Source: a virus. From it: a stretch of DNA of 64,000 nt. The number at the start of each line of letters is the position of its first letter. Position 1 is the first letter of the stretch. Shown here piece after piece: positions 49,177 through 57,276 of the stretch. The stretch spans positions 1 through 64,000 of the IMG/VR virus record IMGVR_UViG_3300028800_001035; one strand, written 5' to 3'. The position numbers and the translations under genes were made by a program. The notes under the pieces were generated by a model. That model ran no database searches. It was not told where the DNA came from and saw only the letters and a list, made by a program, of their open reading frames with translations.

Positions 49177-49922
49177 GCCGCGCCCTTCTCAATCAGCCAT
49201 CCGGCGAAGTCGCCATAGCGGAACCACTCGACCGGATTGCCGGGTAGGTCTTCCGGGTCAAGCGGGCGCTGGACGCCCGCGAGCGAGAGCTCTTTGTCGA
49301 TGATTTCCTTCGGCGAGACGCCCGTCGACAGCTTGCCCGCAAGGGTTAGGCGATTGAGGACCTGGCTCGCGTAGCCCGAAGCGAGCGCGGTCCGGTCGAC
49401 GACGACGAGGGCACCGCCGGGAGCGAGGTTGCACCAAAGATCGTGAAGCAACTTCCGCCGCTTCTTGGGCGGAACGAACATCACGAAGAGGAAGGCGACG
49501 ATCAGGTCGTTCTTGTCCTTGTCGGCCCACGGGACGTTTGTCGCGTCCTCGTTCCAGACGTTGACGTATGGATGAAACGACACGAAGTCCCTCGAGCCTC
49601 GCCGCTTGATTGCTTCGATCATCGCCTCCGACTTCTCGACGCCGTATATTCGGGCGGACCGCGCCTTGAGGACCGACTGCAGGGCGTAGGCGACGTTGCC
49701 GGTCGACGCGCCGAGGTCGATGACGCCTCCGCCTTCCGAGACGTAGTGCCGCGCGATATGGACGAGCCCCTTCGTAACGAAGTCGTACCACGGGAGCTGG
49801 CTCCGGACGTGCGCGTCGAAGTTCTCCGCGACGTCGGCGGTCTCGAACGACCACGCGCCCTCGGCGGGTCGCTCGGAGAGGCCGTCGCCGGAGAGCTTCT
49901 TGATCTTGGCCTTCTTGGTCAT
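49173..49922 (-). CDS. class I SAM-dependent methyltransferase (CmoA-like, tentative)
   Basis: 249 residues. FDAHVRSQLPWYDFVTKGLV precedes motif I GGVIDLGASTGN and IYGVEKSEAMIEAIKRR (Asp/Glu at strand 2 end). Later LHDLWCNLAPGGALVVVD. The 'FD-HV---P-Y' lead and motif set resemble CmoA-type enzymes that act on SAM or tRNA uridine. Substrate not determined. It sits between the polymerase and a DNA cytosine methylase. Confidence 0.7.
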   Translation of the reverse strand: MTKKAKIKKLSGDGLSERPAEGAWSFETADVAENFDAHVRSQLPWYDFVTKGLVHIARHYVSEGGGVIDLGASTGNVAYALQSVLKARSARIYGVEKSEAMIEAIKRRGSRDFVSFHPYVNVWNEDATNVPWADKDKNDLIVAFLFVMFVPPKKRRKLLHDLWCNLAPGGALVVVDRTALASGYASQVLNRLTLAGKLSTGVSPKEIIDKELSLAGVQRPLDPEDLPGNPVEWFRYGDFAGWLIEKGAA

Positions 49923-51016
49923 CTCTTCCTCGCCTCTCTCAAATCGCGGTACGGGATCAGGACCTTGTCGCGAACCGCCGAAGCGACGGCGGCCATCATA
50001 ACCGGCGGGACGGCGCGGCCCATCCGCTCCCATTTCTGCTGATAGGTCCCCGTCAACTTAAAGTCATCGGGGAAGGAGCAAAGCCGCCGGACCTCGGCGA
50101 TCGAGAACTTCCGCTTCTCGGTCGGATGGCATACCCCGGCGATAGATTCTCCGCCGTGGCTCGCGAGGATCGTCGGCGCGGGCTTCGACCGGCTCGCGCG
50201 GATCAAGGAGAAGAAGCGGTCGGACTGCTGCCCCTCCGCGCACTTGTCCCACTCCGCGCCGATCGCGTAGCGCGAGATGTCGATCCCGTCCATAACCCCG
50301 GGATGCTCCTCGGTCGCGCCGTCGGTCATCCACGGGCAGGCGTCGCCGACGTTGTAGCGATAGTCGAGCGGCTCCGGGTAGGCCGGATCGAGCCCGAGGT
50401 CCTCGCGGACGCCGACGAAGATAATCCGCATACGTTGCTGCGGGACGCCGAGCCATTGCGCGTCCAAGACGCGCGCCCCGACGCGGTAGCCGAGCGAGCG
50501 TAGGAGCTCGAGGACGTCGTTGAAGTACCCGACCGCAACCCCCCTGACCAATCCCGCGACGTTCTCGGCGACGAAGGTCTTCGGCTTGATCCCATCGACG
50601 AGCCGGGCGAACTCGAAGAAGAGGTCGTCGGTCCGCTGCTTGGAGTCGGAATATTTCCGGACGACGCCCCAACCCTCCGACCGCTTCCCGGCGGTCGAGA
50701 AGGAGGCGCAGGGGGGACTGCCGTCGAAGAGGTCGAGGCCGCCGGGCTTGACGCCGCACGCGGTCAAGACGTCGGCGGCTTGGACGGTTCGTATGTCCCG
50801 CCCGTCGACGACGGTATAGGGGCGCGCGTTCGCCTCGTAGGTCGCCCGCGCCTCCGGGATGAACTCGTTCGCGTAGCCGAGCTTGAAGCCCGCCATCCGG
50901 TAGCCGAGGCTCGAGCCCCCGCAACCGGAAAACGTACTCGCGGCGACGAAGCCGTTCGGCTCGAGCGCGTCGATCTCCGCCATCAGCGGGACGCGGTAGG
51001 GAGGCTTCTCGGTCAT
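49919..51016 (-). CDS. DNA (cytosine-5) methyltransferase
   Basis: 365 residues. Motif I ASTFSGCGGSSLGY, motif IV DGSPPCASFSTAGKR with catalytic Cys, motif VI FVAENVAG, motif VIII QRMRIIFVGVR, and the C-terminal RRLCSFPDDFKLTGTYQQKWERMGRAVPP (written here as motifs IX-X) are complete. It should methylate C5 of cytosine, most likely shielding phage DNA from host restriction. No cognate restriction enzyme is visible. Confidence 0.9.
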   Translation of the reverse strand: MTEKPPYRVPLMAEIDALEPNGFVAASTFSGCGGSSLGYRMAGFKLGYANEFIPEARATYEANARPYTVVDGRDIRTVQAADVLTACGVKPGGLDLFDGSPPCASFSTAGKRSEGWGVVRKYSDSKQRTDDLFFEFARLVDGIKPKTFVAENVAGLVRGVAVGYFNDVLELLRSLGYRVGARVLDAQWLGVPQQRMRIIFVGVREDLGLDPAYPEPLDYRYNVGDACPWMTDGATEEHPGVMDGIDISRYAIGAEWDKCAEGQQSDRFFSLIRASRSKPAPTILASHGGESIAGVCHPTEKRKFSIAEVRRLCSFPDDFKLTGTYQQKWERMGRAVPPVMMAAVASAVRDKVLIPYRDLREARKR

Positions 51017-51249
51017 TCTTCGGAGACCTTCGTGTCGTCGGCGTTGGGCTTGGGATTGCCGCGCCAGCCGTAGCCACATTTTGCACAGCAGAACTCGACC
51101 TCGATCCCGGCGGAGAAGTCCGGCCACGCCTCGGGCGGGACGGCGCTCTCGGGATCGTAGCCCGCGAGGTCGGAGACCTCCTTGACGTCGAACAAGGCGG
51201 AAGCGCCGATGCCGACGGGGCCGAGGGAGGAGGAGCGGAGTTTTGCCAT
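51013..51249 (-). CDS. hypothetical protein with CxxC (78 aa)
   Basis: Central VEFCCAKCGYGWRG with C-x2-C (CAKCG) could be half a zinc ribbon; a second pair is absent. The rest is polar, ending NPKPNADDTKVSEE. ATG abuts the upstream stop. Unknown. Confidence 0.5.
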   Translation of the reverse strand: MAKLRSSSLGPVGIGASALFDVKEVSDLAGYDPESAVPPEAWPDFSAGIEVEFCCAKCGYGWRGNPKPNADDTKVSEE

Positions 51250-52052
51250 CAGTCTAATACTCCGGCGGCGATCTTGTTATAGGCGGCGATCGGCGACTTC
51301 GCGCCGGGGGCGTACTTCCGGAGGACGGCGTTGCCGACCGTCTCCGCTATCTTGGAATCGCCGAGCTGAAGGTTCGTATGCCGCGCGATCGAGAGGGGAT
51401 CGAGCTCGGGGAACTCTTTCCGAATCGCCTCCTTCTGGCGCGGCTTGTTGAGATCGTCCCAGGTCGAGCGGGCGAAGAGGTCGAAGACATCATTGCTGAA
51501 ATACGGCGAAAAGATCGAGACGTTGTTCGCGATCCCGATCGCGCGGAGCGTAGAAACTTGCGCCGCGTCCGGGTTCGCGAAGTAGTCCGCCCGGAATTTC
51601 TGAAACTTCGCTCTCGGATAGCGGTGATGGATCATCGCCTTCTTCGAGAGCGCAAAATGCCCGTCCGCCGCCGAGCCGACGACGAGCGTCGAAAGCCCGG
51701 CGCGCTTCAAGGTCGCAATCGTCGCGAGGAAGGGCCAGAGGCACTCGATCGCGGTCTTCCGCCGGGCCTCCCAGGTCTCGATAAGATAGCGGACGTCGGC
51801 GACGATCGTCTCCTCGGAAGTCGGTAGCGCGACCGGAAGGAACGGAAGGCCGAAGGCCTCCGCCAAGTGCCTAGCGGCTTTGAAGTCGCTCGACTCGTAC
51901 CGTTCGAGGGAAAAGGAAACAACCGTAACGGTCTTCCCCGCGTCGATCGCGGCAAGGACGAGGGCCGAGGAGTCGATTCCGCCGGAAGTCGCGACGGCGA
52001 TCTTCGCGTCCGGGATAGCCTTGATTTTGTCGGCGAGGATTTGGCGGAGCAT
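51249..52052 (-). CDS. PP-loop ATP pyrophosphatase, asparagine-synthetase C-domain-like
   Basis: 267 residues with GAGGAG before ATG 52052. IAVATSGGIDSSALVLAAID is the PP-loop (SGGxDSS), followed by VTVVSFSLERYESSDFKAAR and LSTLVVGSAADGHFAL, then IFSPYFSNDVFDLFARSTWD. This follows the C-terminal half of AsnB-type enzymes, but there is no glutaminase domain. It should adenylate a substrate; which is unknown. Lies between the methylase and the clamp-like gene. Confidence 0.7.
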   Translation of the reverse strand: MLRQILADKIKAIPDAKIAVATSGGIDSSALVLAAIDAGKTVTVVSFSLERYESSDFKAARHLAEAFGLPFLPVALPTSEETIVADVRYLIETWEARRKTAIECLWPFLATIATLKRAGLSTLVVGSAADGHFALSKKAMIHHRYPRAKFQKFRADYFANPDAAQVSTLRAIGIANNVSIFSPYFSNDVFDLFARSTWDDLNKPRQKEAIRKEFPELDPLSIARHTNLQLGDSKIAETVGNAVLRKYAPGAKSPIAAYNKIAAGVLD

Positions 52053-53035
52053 CAACTCCTCCCCGTCACGAGACCGCGAACGACCGGGCCGACGAAGGCG
52101 CTCGGCGCGGGATAGGCGGAGAGGTCCCAGGCGGTCGCGTTGGCTACGACGAGGTCGGCGAGGGCGACGTGCCACTTGCTCGCGTCGCGCCCTTCGGGGA
52201 CCGCGCTCTCGACCTCCTCCTCGACGGTAGCCGCGCCGTTGACGCCGACGATCTTGTCGGCACGTATCGCAATCTCGCCGTCGGCGAACCCGGCGACGCG
52301 TATAAATGCCCCTCTCCACTCCTCCGTAATTTCCGGAGGAGTTGGCGAGGTAGCAACCTTCTCGGCGAGGCGGTCGATCGTCCCGGGGACCTTGCCGTCG
52401 ACCAAGGACGACGCGAGCCAGGCTCCGTCCTCCCAGAAGAAGCTCGCGCGGTTCGCGGAGAGGGAGATTCGATTCGGCGGCGTCGCCGCGCCGAGGACGG
52501 CCATCAAGGCGCGCTTGGGGATCAGGGCGTCCGCGCCGAAGTCGGGGATCGATGCGTAGGCGTAGATCGCGGCCTGCGGCCCGCAGGCGCTCGCGCGCCC
52601 GTGCTGAATTATCAAGGCGTTCATCCACGCCGGTTGGGGGTCCTCGGAGACGAAGCCCGAGAGGACCTCGAAGCGCGAGAGCGTCGCCGCGTCGAGCGGG
52701 TGCGCGTCGGCGTCGCTCGGCGTCGCCGGGACGAAGGTCTCGACGAACTTCGCGAGACGGACTTCGCCCTTGAAGCGCCCGGCGCGGATTCGGAGGACAT
52801 CGCCTTCGACGTCGAACTCGGGATCGGAGGGCATCCTCGAGAGGACGGCCTCGAACTCGGACCCGGCGACGATCGCGTCGCCGAGCCACGGGAAGGGGGC
52901 GGAGGCGGTCATCGCGCGCGAGTTCGCGGCGATCCGCCCCCCTGACAAAACGAGCCAGGAGAACGGGCCCGAGTCCTCGCGGTCGAGGGCCGCCTTGACG
53001 CGCGCGATCGCCGCGAGGGCTCGGGAGAGTTCCAT
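52052..53035 (-). CDS. sliding-clamp-like protein (DnaN/beta-clamp fold, tentative)
   Basis: 327 residues. Repeated clamp-like strand patterns: FSWLVLSGGRIAANSRAMTA, VEGDVLRIRAGRFKGEVRLA, ALIPKRALMAVLGAATPPNR, ISLSANRASFFWEDGAWLAS, SLVDGKVPG. In beta clamps the phrase 'L-ANR---F--' with later 'DG-YP' has this form. A phage clamp paired with a family A polymerase would raise processivity. Call based on pattern, not alignment. Confidence 0.6.
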   Translation of the reverse strand: MELSRALAAIARVKAALDREDSGPFSWLVLSGGRIAANSRAMTASAPFPWLGDAIVAGSEFEAVLSRMPSDPEFDVEGDVLRIRAGRFKGEVRLAKFVETFVPATPSDADAHPLDAATLSRFEVLSGFVSEDPQPAWMNALIIQHGRASACGPQAAIYAYASIPDFGADALIPKRALMAVLGAATPPNRISLSANRASFFWEDGAWLASSLVDGKVPGTIDRLAEKVATSPTPPEITEEWRGAFIRVAGFADGEIAIRADKIVGVNGAATVEEEVESAVPEGRDASKWHVALADLVVANATAWDLSAYPAPSAFVGPVVRGLVTGRS

Positions 53036-53038
53036 CGG

Positions 53039-53701
53039 CTATTCCTCAATCCCGAAGATAGACTCGAGCGTCTTGCCCTTTGGGAGCGTGATCGAGACGA
53101 CTTCCTTATCGTCGATCTCGAAGGTCCCGCCGACGAGCGCCGCGACCTTCTTGACGCGGAACTTCGCCCGCGACTTCTGATTGCGCCCGTTGTCGGCGAG
53201 GCGCATCAGCGGAACGAGCTGACCGAGAGTCTTGCTGCCCTCGACCCCGTACTTCAAGACGCGCCCGAGCGAGGAGTTCTCGCGTACGGCGAGAGCCGTC
53301 CCGTTCTTCTTCTTGGCGACCTTCGCCGCCTTCTTGCCCTTCTTTGCCATTTCATTCTCACCATTTTGAGTTTCTGCCGCTGATGCTACCTTCGAGTTCG
53401 CGGCTTCGCTCTCGACGGGTTGATTCCGGAATTGAGATTCGAGGAGGCCGAAGACGCGTTCCGCGCCGATCGACCGGGTCTCGAACTTGTTGACGGGCTT
53501 CGCGCCGTCCGGCGCGAGCGCGTTGTGCATCGCGACGAGGCTCGGCCCCGACTTCGACGCGAGGTCGCCGACCTCGGAGACGACGGAGGTCGAACAATTC
53601 GCGAAGCGCGTCTCGATAGCGCGGTTCGCCGCCGCGACGTCGGCGAACGTAAAGACTTCCACGTCCTTTCGCGACAGCCCTAGTATTAGATAAGTCACCA
53701 T
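53039..53701 (-). CDS. hypothetical DNA-associated protein (220 aa) with possible internal start
   Basis: N-terminal half has FTFADVAAANRAIETRFANC and SLVAMHNALAPDGAKPVNKF, matching a short domain common in bacterial and phage proteins ('ALYNA--G-PV-KF--R--A--R'). Then a linker, and a basic C-terminal half (MAKKGKKAAKVAKKKNG, LGRVLKYGVEGSKTLGQLVP). The internal ATG 53350 has GGTGAG six bases upstream and would make 103 residues. Lies under promoter copy 3. Confidence 0.6.
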   Translation of the reverse strand: MVTYLILGLSRKDVEVFTFADVAAANRAIETRFANCSTSVVSEVGDLASKSGPSLVAMHNALAPDGAKPVNKFETRSIGAERVFGLLESQFRNQPVESEAANSKVASAAETQNGENEMAKKGKKAAKVAKKKNGTALAVRENSSLGRVLKYGVEGSKTLGQLVPLMRLADNGRNQKSRAKFRVKKVAALVGGTFEIDDKEVVSITLPKGKTLESIFGIEE

Positions 53702-53749
53702 CTCTTTGCCCTTTCGTTCCCGTCCGCCGAATCGCGGCGCGGGTCGTCT

Positions 53750-53779
53750 ATCCTATGCGCGTCGCGGGGAAAAGTAAAG
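53750..53779 (-). promoter_or_regulatory. leftward promoter, copy 3
   Basis: TTTACT (53778-53773), 17-base spacer starting TTTCCCCGCG, TAGGAT (53755-53750). Same elements and order as copies 1 and 2. Drives the gene at 53701 and the replication genes beyond, about 50 bp ahead of the start. Confidence 0.7.
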
Positions 53780-53784
53780 CCCCG

Positions 53785-53985
53785 TCACGCTTTCGGGTCG
53801 AGCGGGTCGGTTAACTCAATCGTTACGGTCCGGACGCCCCGGGTCGCGGTCACATTGGCGAGCCGCGTCGCGAAGTCCGAGAGCTCAACGTGATCGACCA
53901 TATCCTCTGGACGATACCCCCGGGCCTTGTACCGCGCGAACTCGTGAAGGATCGGGCGGGTCGTCTTCAAGGTGATCGTTTCCAT
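53785..53985 (-). CDS. hypothetical protein (66 aa)
   Basis: METITLKTTRPILHEFARYK, ARGYRPEDMVDHVELSDFAT and VRTVTIELTDPLDPKA. Small alpha/beta. Ends just before promoter copy 3. Unknown. Confidence 0.5.
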   Translation of the reverse strand: METITLKTTRPILHEFARYKARGYRPEDMVDHVELSDFATRLANVTATRGVRTVTIELTDPLDPKA

Positions 53986-53994
53986 AGTCTTCTC

Positions 53995-54402
53995 CTATAC
54001 GGACTGATCCGAACCCCGGAGGGTCCGGAGTTCGTCGCGGGTCAATTCGTTCTCGAGCTTGCCCAAGGCTTCGGACCAAGGCGATTCCGGATCGCGCGAC
54101 GTGTTCTCACGGGCTGCGCCCTCGTAGAGCCGGGCGTAGTACCACCGCGCGCTCTCGAGGGAGTGCTCCGGCATCTTCGAGCGCCGGAGATAGCGAAGAA
54201 TGTTCGAGGCGGCGGCGACCGGGCCCCAACCGAGGCGGAGCATCGCGTCCCACGGTTGCTCGCCTTCGACCCCGTAGTGCGCCTTCCTCGGCTCCCGATC
54301 CCCCTGGTTCTCCCGGACCGGCGCGAGGGCAGGGGGTTGGGCCCGTCGCTCGCTCGCGAGCTTCTCGATTCCCTCGACGGTTTCGCGATCGACGTCGGTC
54401 AC
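53995..54402 (-). CDS. DUF3310-like protein (135 aa)
   Basis: GTG start overlapping the upstream stop. HYGVEGEQPWDAMLRLGWGP, ASNILRYLRRSKMPEHSLES, ARWYYARLYEGA matches the DUF3310 layout (HY ... NI-KY--R ... A-WY---L). Members are common in phages, function unclear. A C-terminal acidic extension follows. Confidence 0.65.
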   Translation of the reverse strand: MTDVDRETVEGIEKLASERRAQPPALAPVRENQGDREPRKAHYGVEGEQPWDAMLRLGWGPVAAASNILRYLRRSKMPEHSLESARWYYARLYEGAARENTSRDPESPWSEALGKLENELTRDELRTLRGSDQSV

Positions 54403-54572
54403 GCCGCGACTCCTTCGAGCTTGTCGACCGCATCGCGTACGACTTCGGCGATCGAGATCAGGCGGCCCTCCCGGCGCGTTCGGCGCGCGGCTTCGAGCCG
54501 GAGCCGCTCGAGCTGGTCGGGGCGGAAGAGGACGTTGTAGTAGGTTGCGTTCTCGGCGAGCTTGGGCCTCAC
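54399..54572 (-). CDS. ribbon-helix-helix regulator (57 aa)
   Basis: GTG 54572. ENATYYNVLFRPDQLERLRL, EAARRTRREGRLISIAEVVR, DAVDKLEG: one strand, then two helices with the R-x2-L-x2 pattern of Arc/CopG-type RHH DNA-binding proteins. It overlaps both neighbours. Likely controls a phage promoter. Confidence 0.65.
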   Translation of the reverse strand: MRPKLAENATYYNVLFRPDQLERLRLEAARRTRREGRLISIAEVVRDAVDKLEGVAA

Positions 54573-54814
54573 TTGAACCTCCGGGGAAATTTCTCGAGCT
54601 TGAGCGGGCGCGTCCCTCGCGGGACGTAGCAGCGCTCGATTGAGACAACCCGTCCCATCGTTCCGACGAGCCCGGCGACCTCGAGCTCAATCATCGCCTT
54701 CGGAACGCGCGGCGCGTGCGCCTTGTAGAAATTGTCCGGGTCGAGGACCCTCTCGAAGAGCTTCCGCGCCGCCGGGGAGAGGCGGGCGATCTTGCGGTTG
54801 AGCGAAACGGTCAT
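54569..54814 (-). CDS. hypothetical protein (81 aa)
   Basis: MTVSLNRKIARLSPAARKLF, VLDPDNFYKAHAPRVPKAMI and VVSIERCYVPRGTRPLKLEK. Basic, with alpha then beta sections. Could be nucleic-acid binding. ATG overlaps the upstream TGA. Confidence 0.5.
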   Translation of the reverse strand: MTVSLNRKIARLSPAARKLFERVLDPDNFYKAHAPRVPKAMIELEVAGLVGTMGRVVSIERCYVPRGTRPLKLEKFPRRFK

Positions 54815-54975
54815 GCGCGCCACGCGAAGAAGACCAGCGCGGCGACGACGGCGACGAGGACGGCGTCGAAGAGGAACGACGCCCGGCGCTCGTCCGGCGA
54901 CATCTCGTCCCAGACGTCGGAGAAGGCGGGGTTGAAAGGACGCGGAACTTGCGGGACCCATGAAGGAATTTTCAT
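54811..54975 (-). CDS. tail-anchored membrane protein (54 aa)
   Basis: MKIPSWVPQVPRPFNPAFSD and EMSPDERRASFLFDAVLVAV, ending VAALVFFAWRA. Cytoplasmic N-terminus with one C-terminal span. Leader ATAACTGGAGACGAT lies directly before ATG. Unknown. Confidence 0.55.
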   Translation of the reverse strand: MKIPSWVPQVPRPFNPAFSDVWDEMSPDERRASFLFDAVLVAVVAALVFFAWRA

Positions 54976-55018
54976 TATCGTCTCCAGTTATAAAAATGTC
55001 GCGGCGGGGAGTGGTCTC

Positions 55019-55174
55019 TTAGCCCTCTTGCGAAAGTCGATACGGTCTCGTTTGCGTAGGTTCGACCCCGCGTTGCGGGATGAACGGCTTTGCGACCGAC
55101 GAACTTTCCTCCTCCGACTGCTTTCGCCGACCGATACGCAACGCGGTCGCCGCGACGATTCGAGTAAAGGGCAT
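55019..55174 (-). CDS. possible small protein (51 aa)
   Basis: MPFTRIVAATALRIGRRKQS and SVAKPFIPQRGVEPTQTRPY. No SD is seen. It fills part of an otherwise gene-free 218-bp gap (54,976-55,193) and may be chance. A TTTACTTCTCC stretch (55186-55191 region) just upstream recalls the promoter family -35 and spacer start. Confidence 0.25.
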   Translation of the reverse strand: MPFTRIVAATALRIGRRKQSEEESSSVAKPFIPQRGVEPTQTRPYRLSQEG

Positions 55175-55193
55175 CGCGAAGGAGAAGTAAACA

Positions 55194-55778
55194 TCAATCT
55201 TCCCCGCAGCCGACGCCGATCGCGCCGCGATCCCGGCTCGAGACGAAGTCCTTCCAGAACTTCCAACCCTTCGGGCAATAGAAGCCCCAATCCCGTATGC
55301 GGAAGCCCATCAGGAAGAGGGAAACGGTTTCCGGTATGCTCCCGTCCGCCTCGCGCTTGAGGACGATCCGATGCGCCGTCGCCGCCCGGCGGATCGTTAC
55401 CGAGCCTTCCTTGCGAAATGTCTTGTACGTCGGGCGGAAGACCGCCTGCTCGCGTAGTTGCGATATGCGGGTCTCGGACAAGGGAACGAAGAGGACTTCC
55501 CAGTAGCCGGTCTTGAGCGGGATCGAGACGCTCCCGAACGGATGATCGTGAAGCGCCCGATCGTCGTCGTCGTGAAGGAACCGATGAACGTAAACCGCCG
55601 GGAGCGCCCGGACGAACGCCTCCCATCGGTTCTTCGGGACGGAGCCCTTCTCGTAGTTCGACCACGAACACAAATGCCACCGGAGCATATAGCGGTCGCC
55701 CGGCGGCCCGACCTCGAAGTCCGGAGACCGCGACGCCATTACGCGCTCGGCCCGTTTCAGTAACGCCTCTCTGATCAT
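55194..55778 (-). CDS. cupin-like metal-binding protein (194 aa)
   Basis: YMLRWHLCSWSNYEKGSVPK, VYVHRFLHDDDDRALHDHPF with HDHP, and YKTFRKEGSVTIRRAATAHR then ETVSLFLMGFRIRDWGFYCP. H-D-H-P plus later His fits cupin metal ligands. The family is widespread in phages, often without known role. Internal ATG candidates exist; the long frame is kept because the N-terminus is coding-like. Confidence 0.65.
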   Translation of the reverse strand: MIREALLKRAERVMASRSPDFEVGPPGDRYMLRWHLCSWSNYEKGSVPKNRWEAFVRALPAVYVHRFLHDDDDRALHDHPFGSVSIPLKTGYWEVLFVPLSETRISQLREQAVFRPTYKTFRKEGSVTIRRAATAHRIVLKREADGSIPETVSLFLMGFRIRDWGFYCPKGWKFWKDFVSSRDRGAIGVGCGED

Positions 55779-55791
55779 CTTCTCTCCTCCC

Positions 55792-57276
55792 TTAAATCCG
55801 ATACCCGTACTGCGTGCCCGGCGCGACGAGGATCAGCTTCTCCTTGCACCGCGTCGCGCCGACGTAGAACACGCGATGCTCGCTATCCTCGTCGAGCTCC
55901 ATCGCCCGGCTCGTCCGGTAGGTCATATCGGTGACGAGGACGACGCCCTCCGCCTCCGCGCCCTTGCTCCCGTGGATCGTCTCGATCCGGACCTTCGGCT
56001 CGTCGGTCAGCTTCCCGCCGCGCCGCATGATCGCGAGGTAATATTCGCGGGTCTCGAGGGGGATCTCGGTCAAGGCGTCGTGCCATATCCGGCCGGCATC
56101 GTAGCCGAGCTCGGCGGCGGAGCGGCTCCCCTCGAACGGCTCGAACGCGATCCCGGCGGACTTGGCGAGGGCGTCGGCCTCCTCCCGGTCTATCTTCTTG
56201 CCGCCCCGGAGCGCCTCGTGGGCCTTGATCGCGCGGACGTCGGCCCAGCGGACGGACTTCTCGCCCTTGACCTCGTACGCAACCCCCTGCGCCCTTGCGG
56301 CGGCGGCGAGCGCGGGAAGTTGCGCCCTAGTCCTCGCCAACAAGAGCCAGCGCCCGTCCCCTCCGAGGCCCGCTCCGGAGAAGTCGACCTCGTCGGCGGC
56401 GGCAACCCAATCGACCGACCCTTCCCGGTTGGAGGGCCGCCAGTCGCGGGCGTACTTCTTGCCGATCCGCGCCCCGATCTCCGCCGCGAGCCGGAAGGGG
56501 GCTCGCGGTAGGCGATGCGACAGGGGGAGATTCTCGATCTCGAAGCCCTCGGCGCGGAGGCCGAGGAACTTCTCCTCGTCGGCCCCGGCCCAGTGGTGGA
56601 TCATTTGCATATCGTCCCCGGCGACGAAAAGTTCCTCCGCGTTGGCGAAGAGGCGGTTCGCGACGCGCCACTGCGCGCGGGAGAGGTCTTGCGCTTCGTC
56701 GACGATCGCGACGTCGACGTCGAGCGGGGGAAAGGAGGAGTCGGCGTAGCGCGTCAGCATATCCGTGAAGTCGAGGACGTCCTCGTCGTCCTTGTAGGCC
56801 TCGTAGGCGCGGTTGAAGCGGAGGAGCCGGAACCACTCGAGCTCGGAGCCGTGATCGCTCCAGGCGTCGGCGAGCGAGCGCCCGGTCGTCCGCGCGAAGT
56901 GGTCGAGCGTCAAGAGCGGATCGGCGGAGCGACCAGCGACCGGCGCGTCGGAGAAGGGGTTCGTCAAGGACGTCAGGAGCTCGCCGGTAATCTCGGAGAC
57001 GCGGTCGAGGTGCTCGTCGCCGAGGACGCGGCCCCGCCCGAGGCCGAGCTCGCGGAAGGCGAAGGCGTGGATCGTCTTGAAGTTCGGGAGGTCGTCCGGG
57101 GTTAGGCCGAAGGCGTCGCAGGCCCGCTTGATCGCGAGCCGGATCGCCTCCTTCGTAAAGGACGCGAAGGCGATCCGCGCGGGCGGGATGCCCGCCTCTA
57201 AGGCGAGCTCGACCTTGCGGAGGAGCTTCTCCGTCTTGCCAGCGCCGGGCCCGCCGAGGACGAGGACCTTCCTCAT
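55792..57276 (-). CDS. UvrD/Rep-like SF1 helicase B (494 aa)
   Basis: Walker A VLGGPGAGKTEKLL at the very N-terminus (residues 6-19). Motif II VAIVDEAQDLSRAQW; motif III LFVAGDDMQMIHHWAG; motif IV LPLSHRLP; motif V ETIHGSKGAEAEGVVLV; motif VI VFYVGATRCKEKLIL. Complete SF1A helicase, different from helicase A at 38396. Probable role in replication or recombination. Confidence 0.88.
   Translation of the reverse strand: MRKVLVLGGPGAGKTEKLLRKVELALEAGIPPARIAFASFTKEAIRLAIKRACDAFGLTPDDLPNFKTIHAFAFRELGLGRGRVLGDEHLDRVSEITGELLTSLTNPFSDAPVAGRSADPLLTLDHFARTTGRSLADAWSDHGSELEWFRLLRFNRAYEAYKDDEDVLDFTDMLTRYADSSFPPLDVDVAIVDEAQDLSRAQWRVANRLFANAEELFVAGDDMQMIHHWAGADEEKFLGLRAEGFEIENLPLSHRLPRAPFRLAAEIGARIGKKYARDWRPSNREGSVDWVAAADEVDFSGAGLGGDGRWLLLARTRAQLPALAAAARAQGVAYEVKGEKSVRWADVRAIKAHEALRGGKKIDREEADALAKSAGIAFEPFEGSRSAAELGYDAGRIWHDALTEIPLETREYYLAIMRRGGKLTDEPKVRIETIHGSKGAEAEGVVLVTDMTYRTSRAMELDEDSEHRVFYVGATRCKEKLILVAPGTQYGYRI

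Noticed and set aside
52316-52342. 9-bp inverted repeat ACTCCTCCG / CGGAGGAGT
   Set aside because: Inside the clamp-like gene with no T-run or regulatory context; treated as chance.
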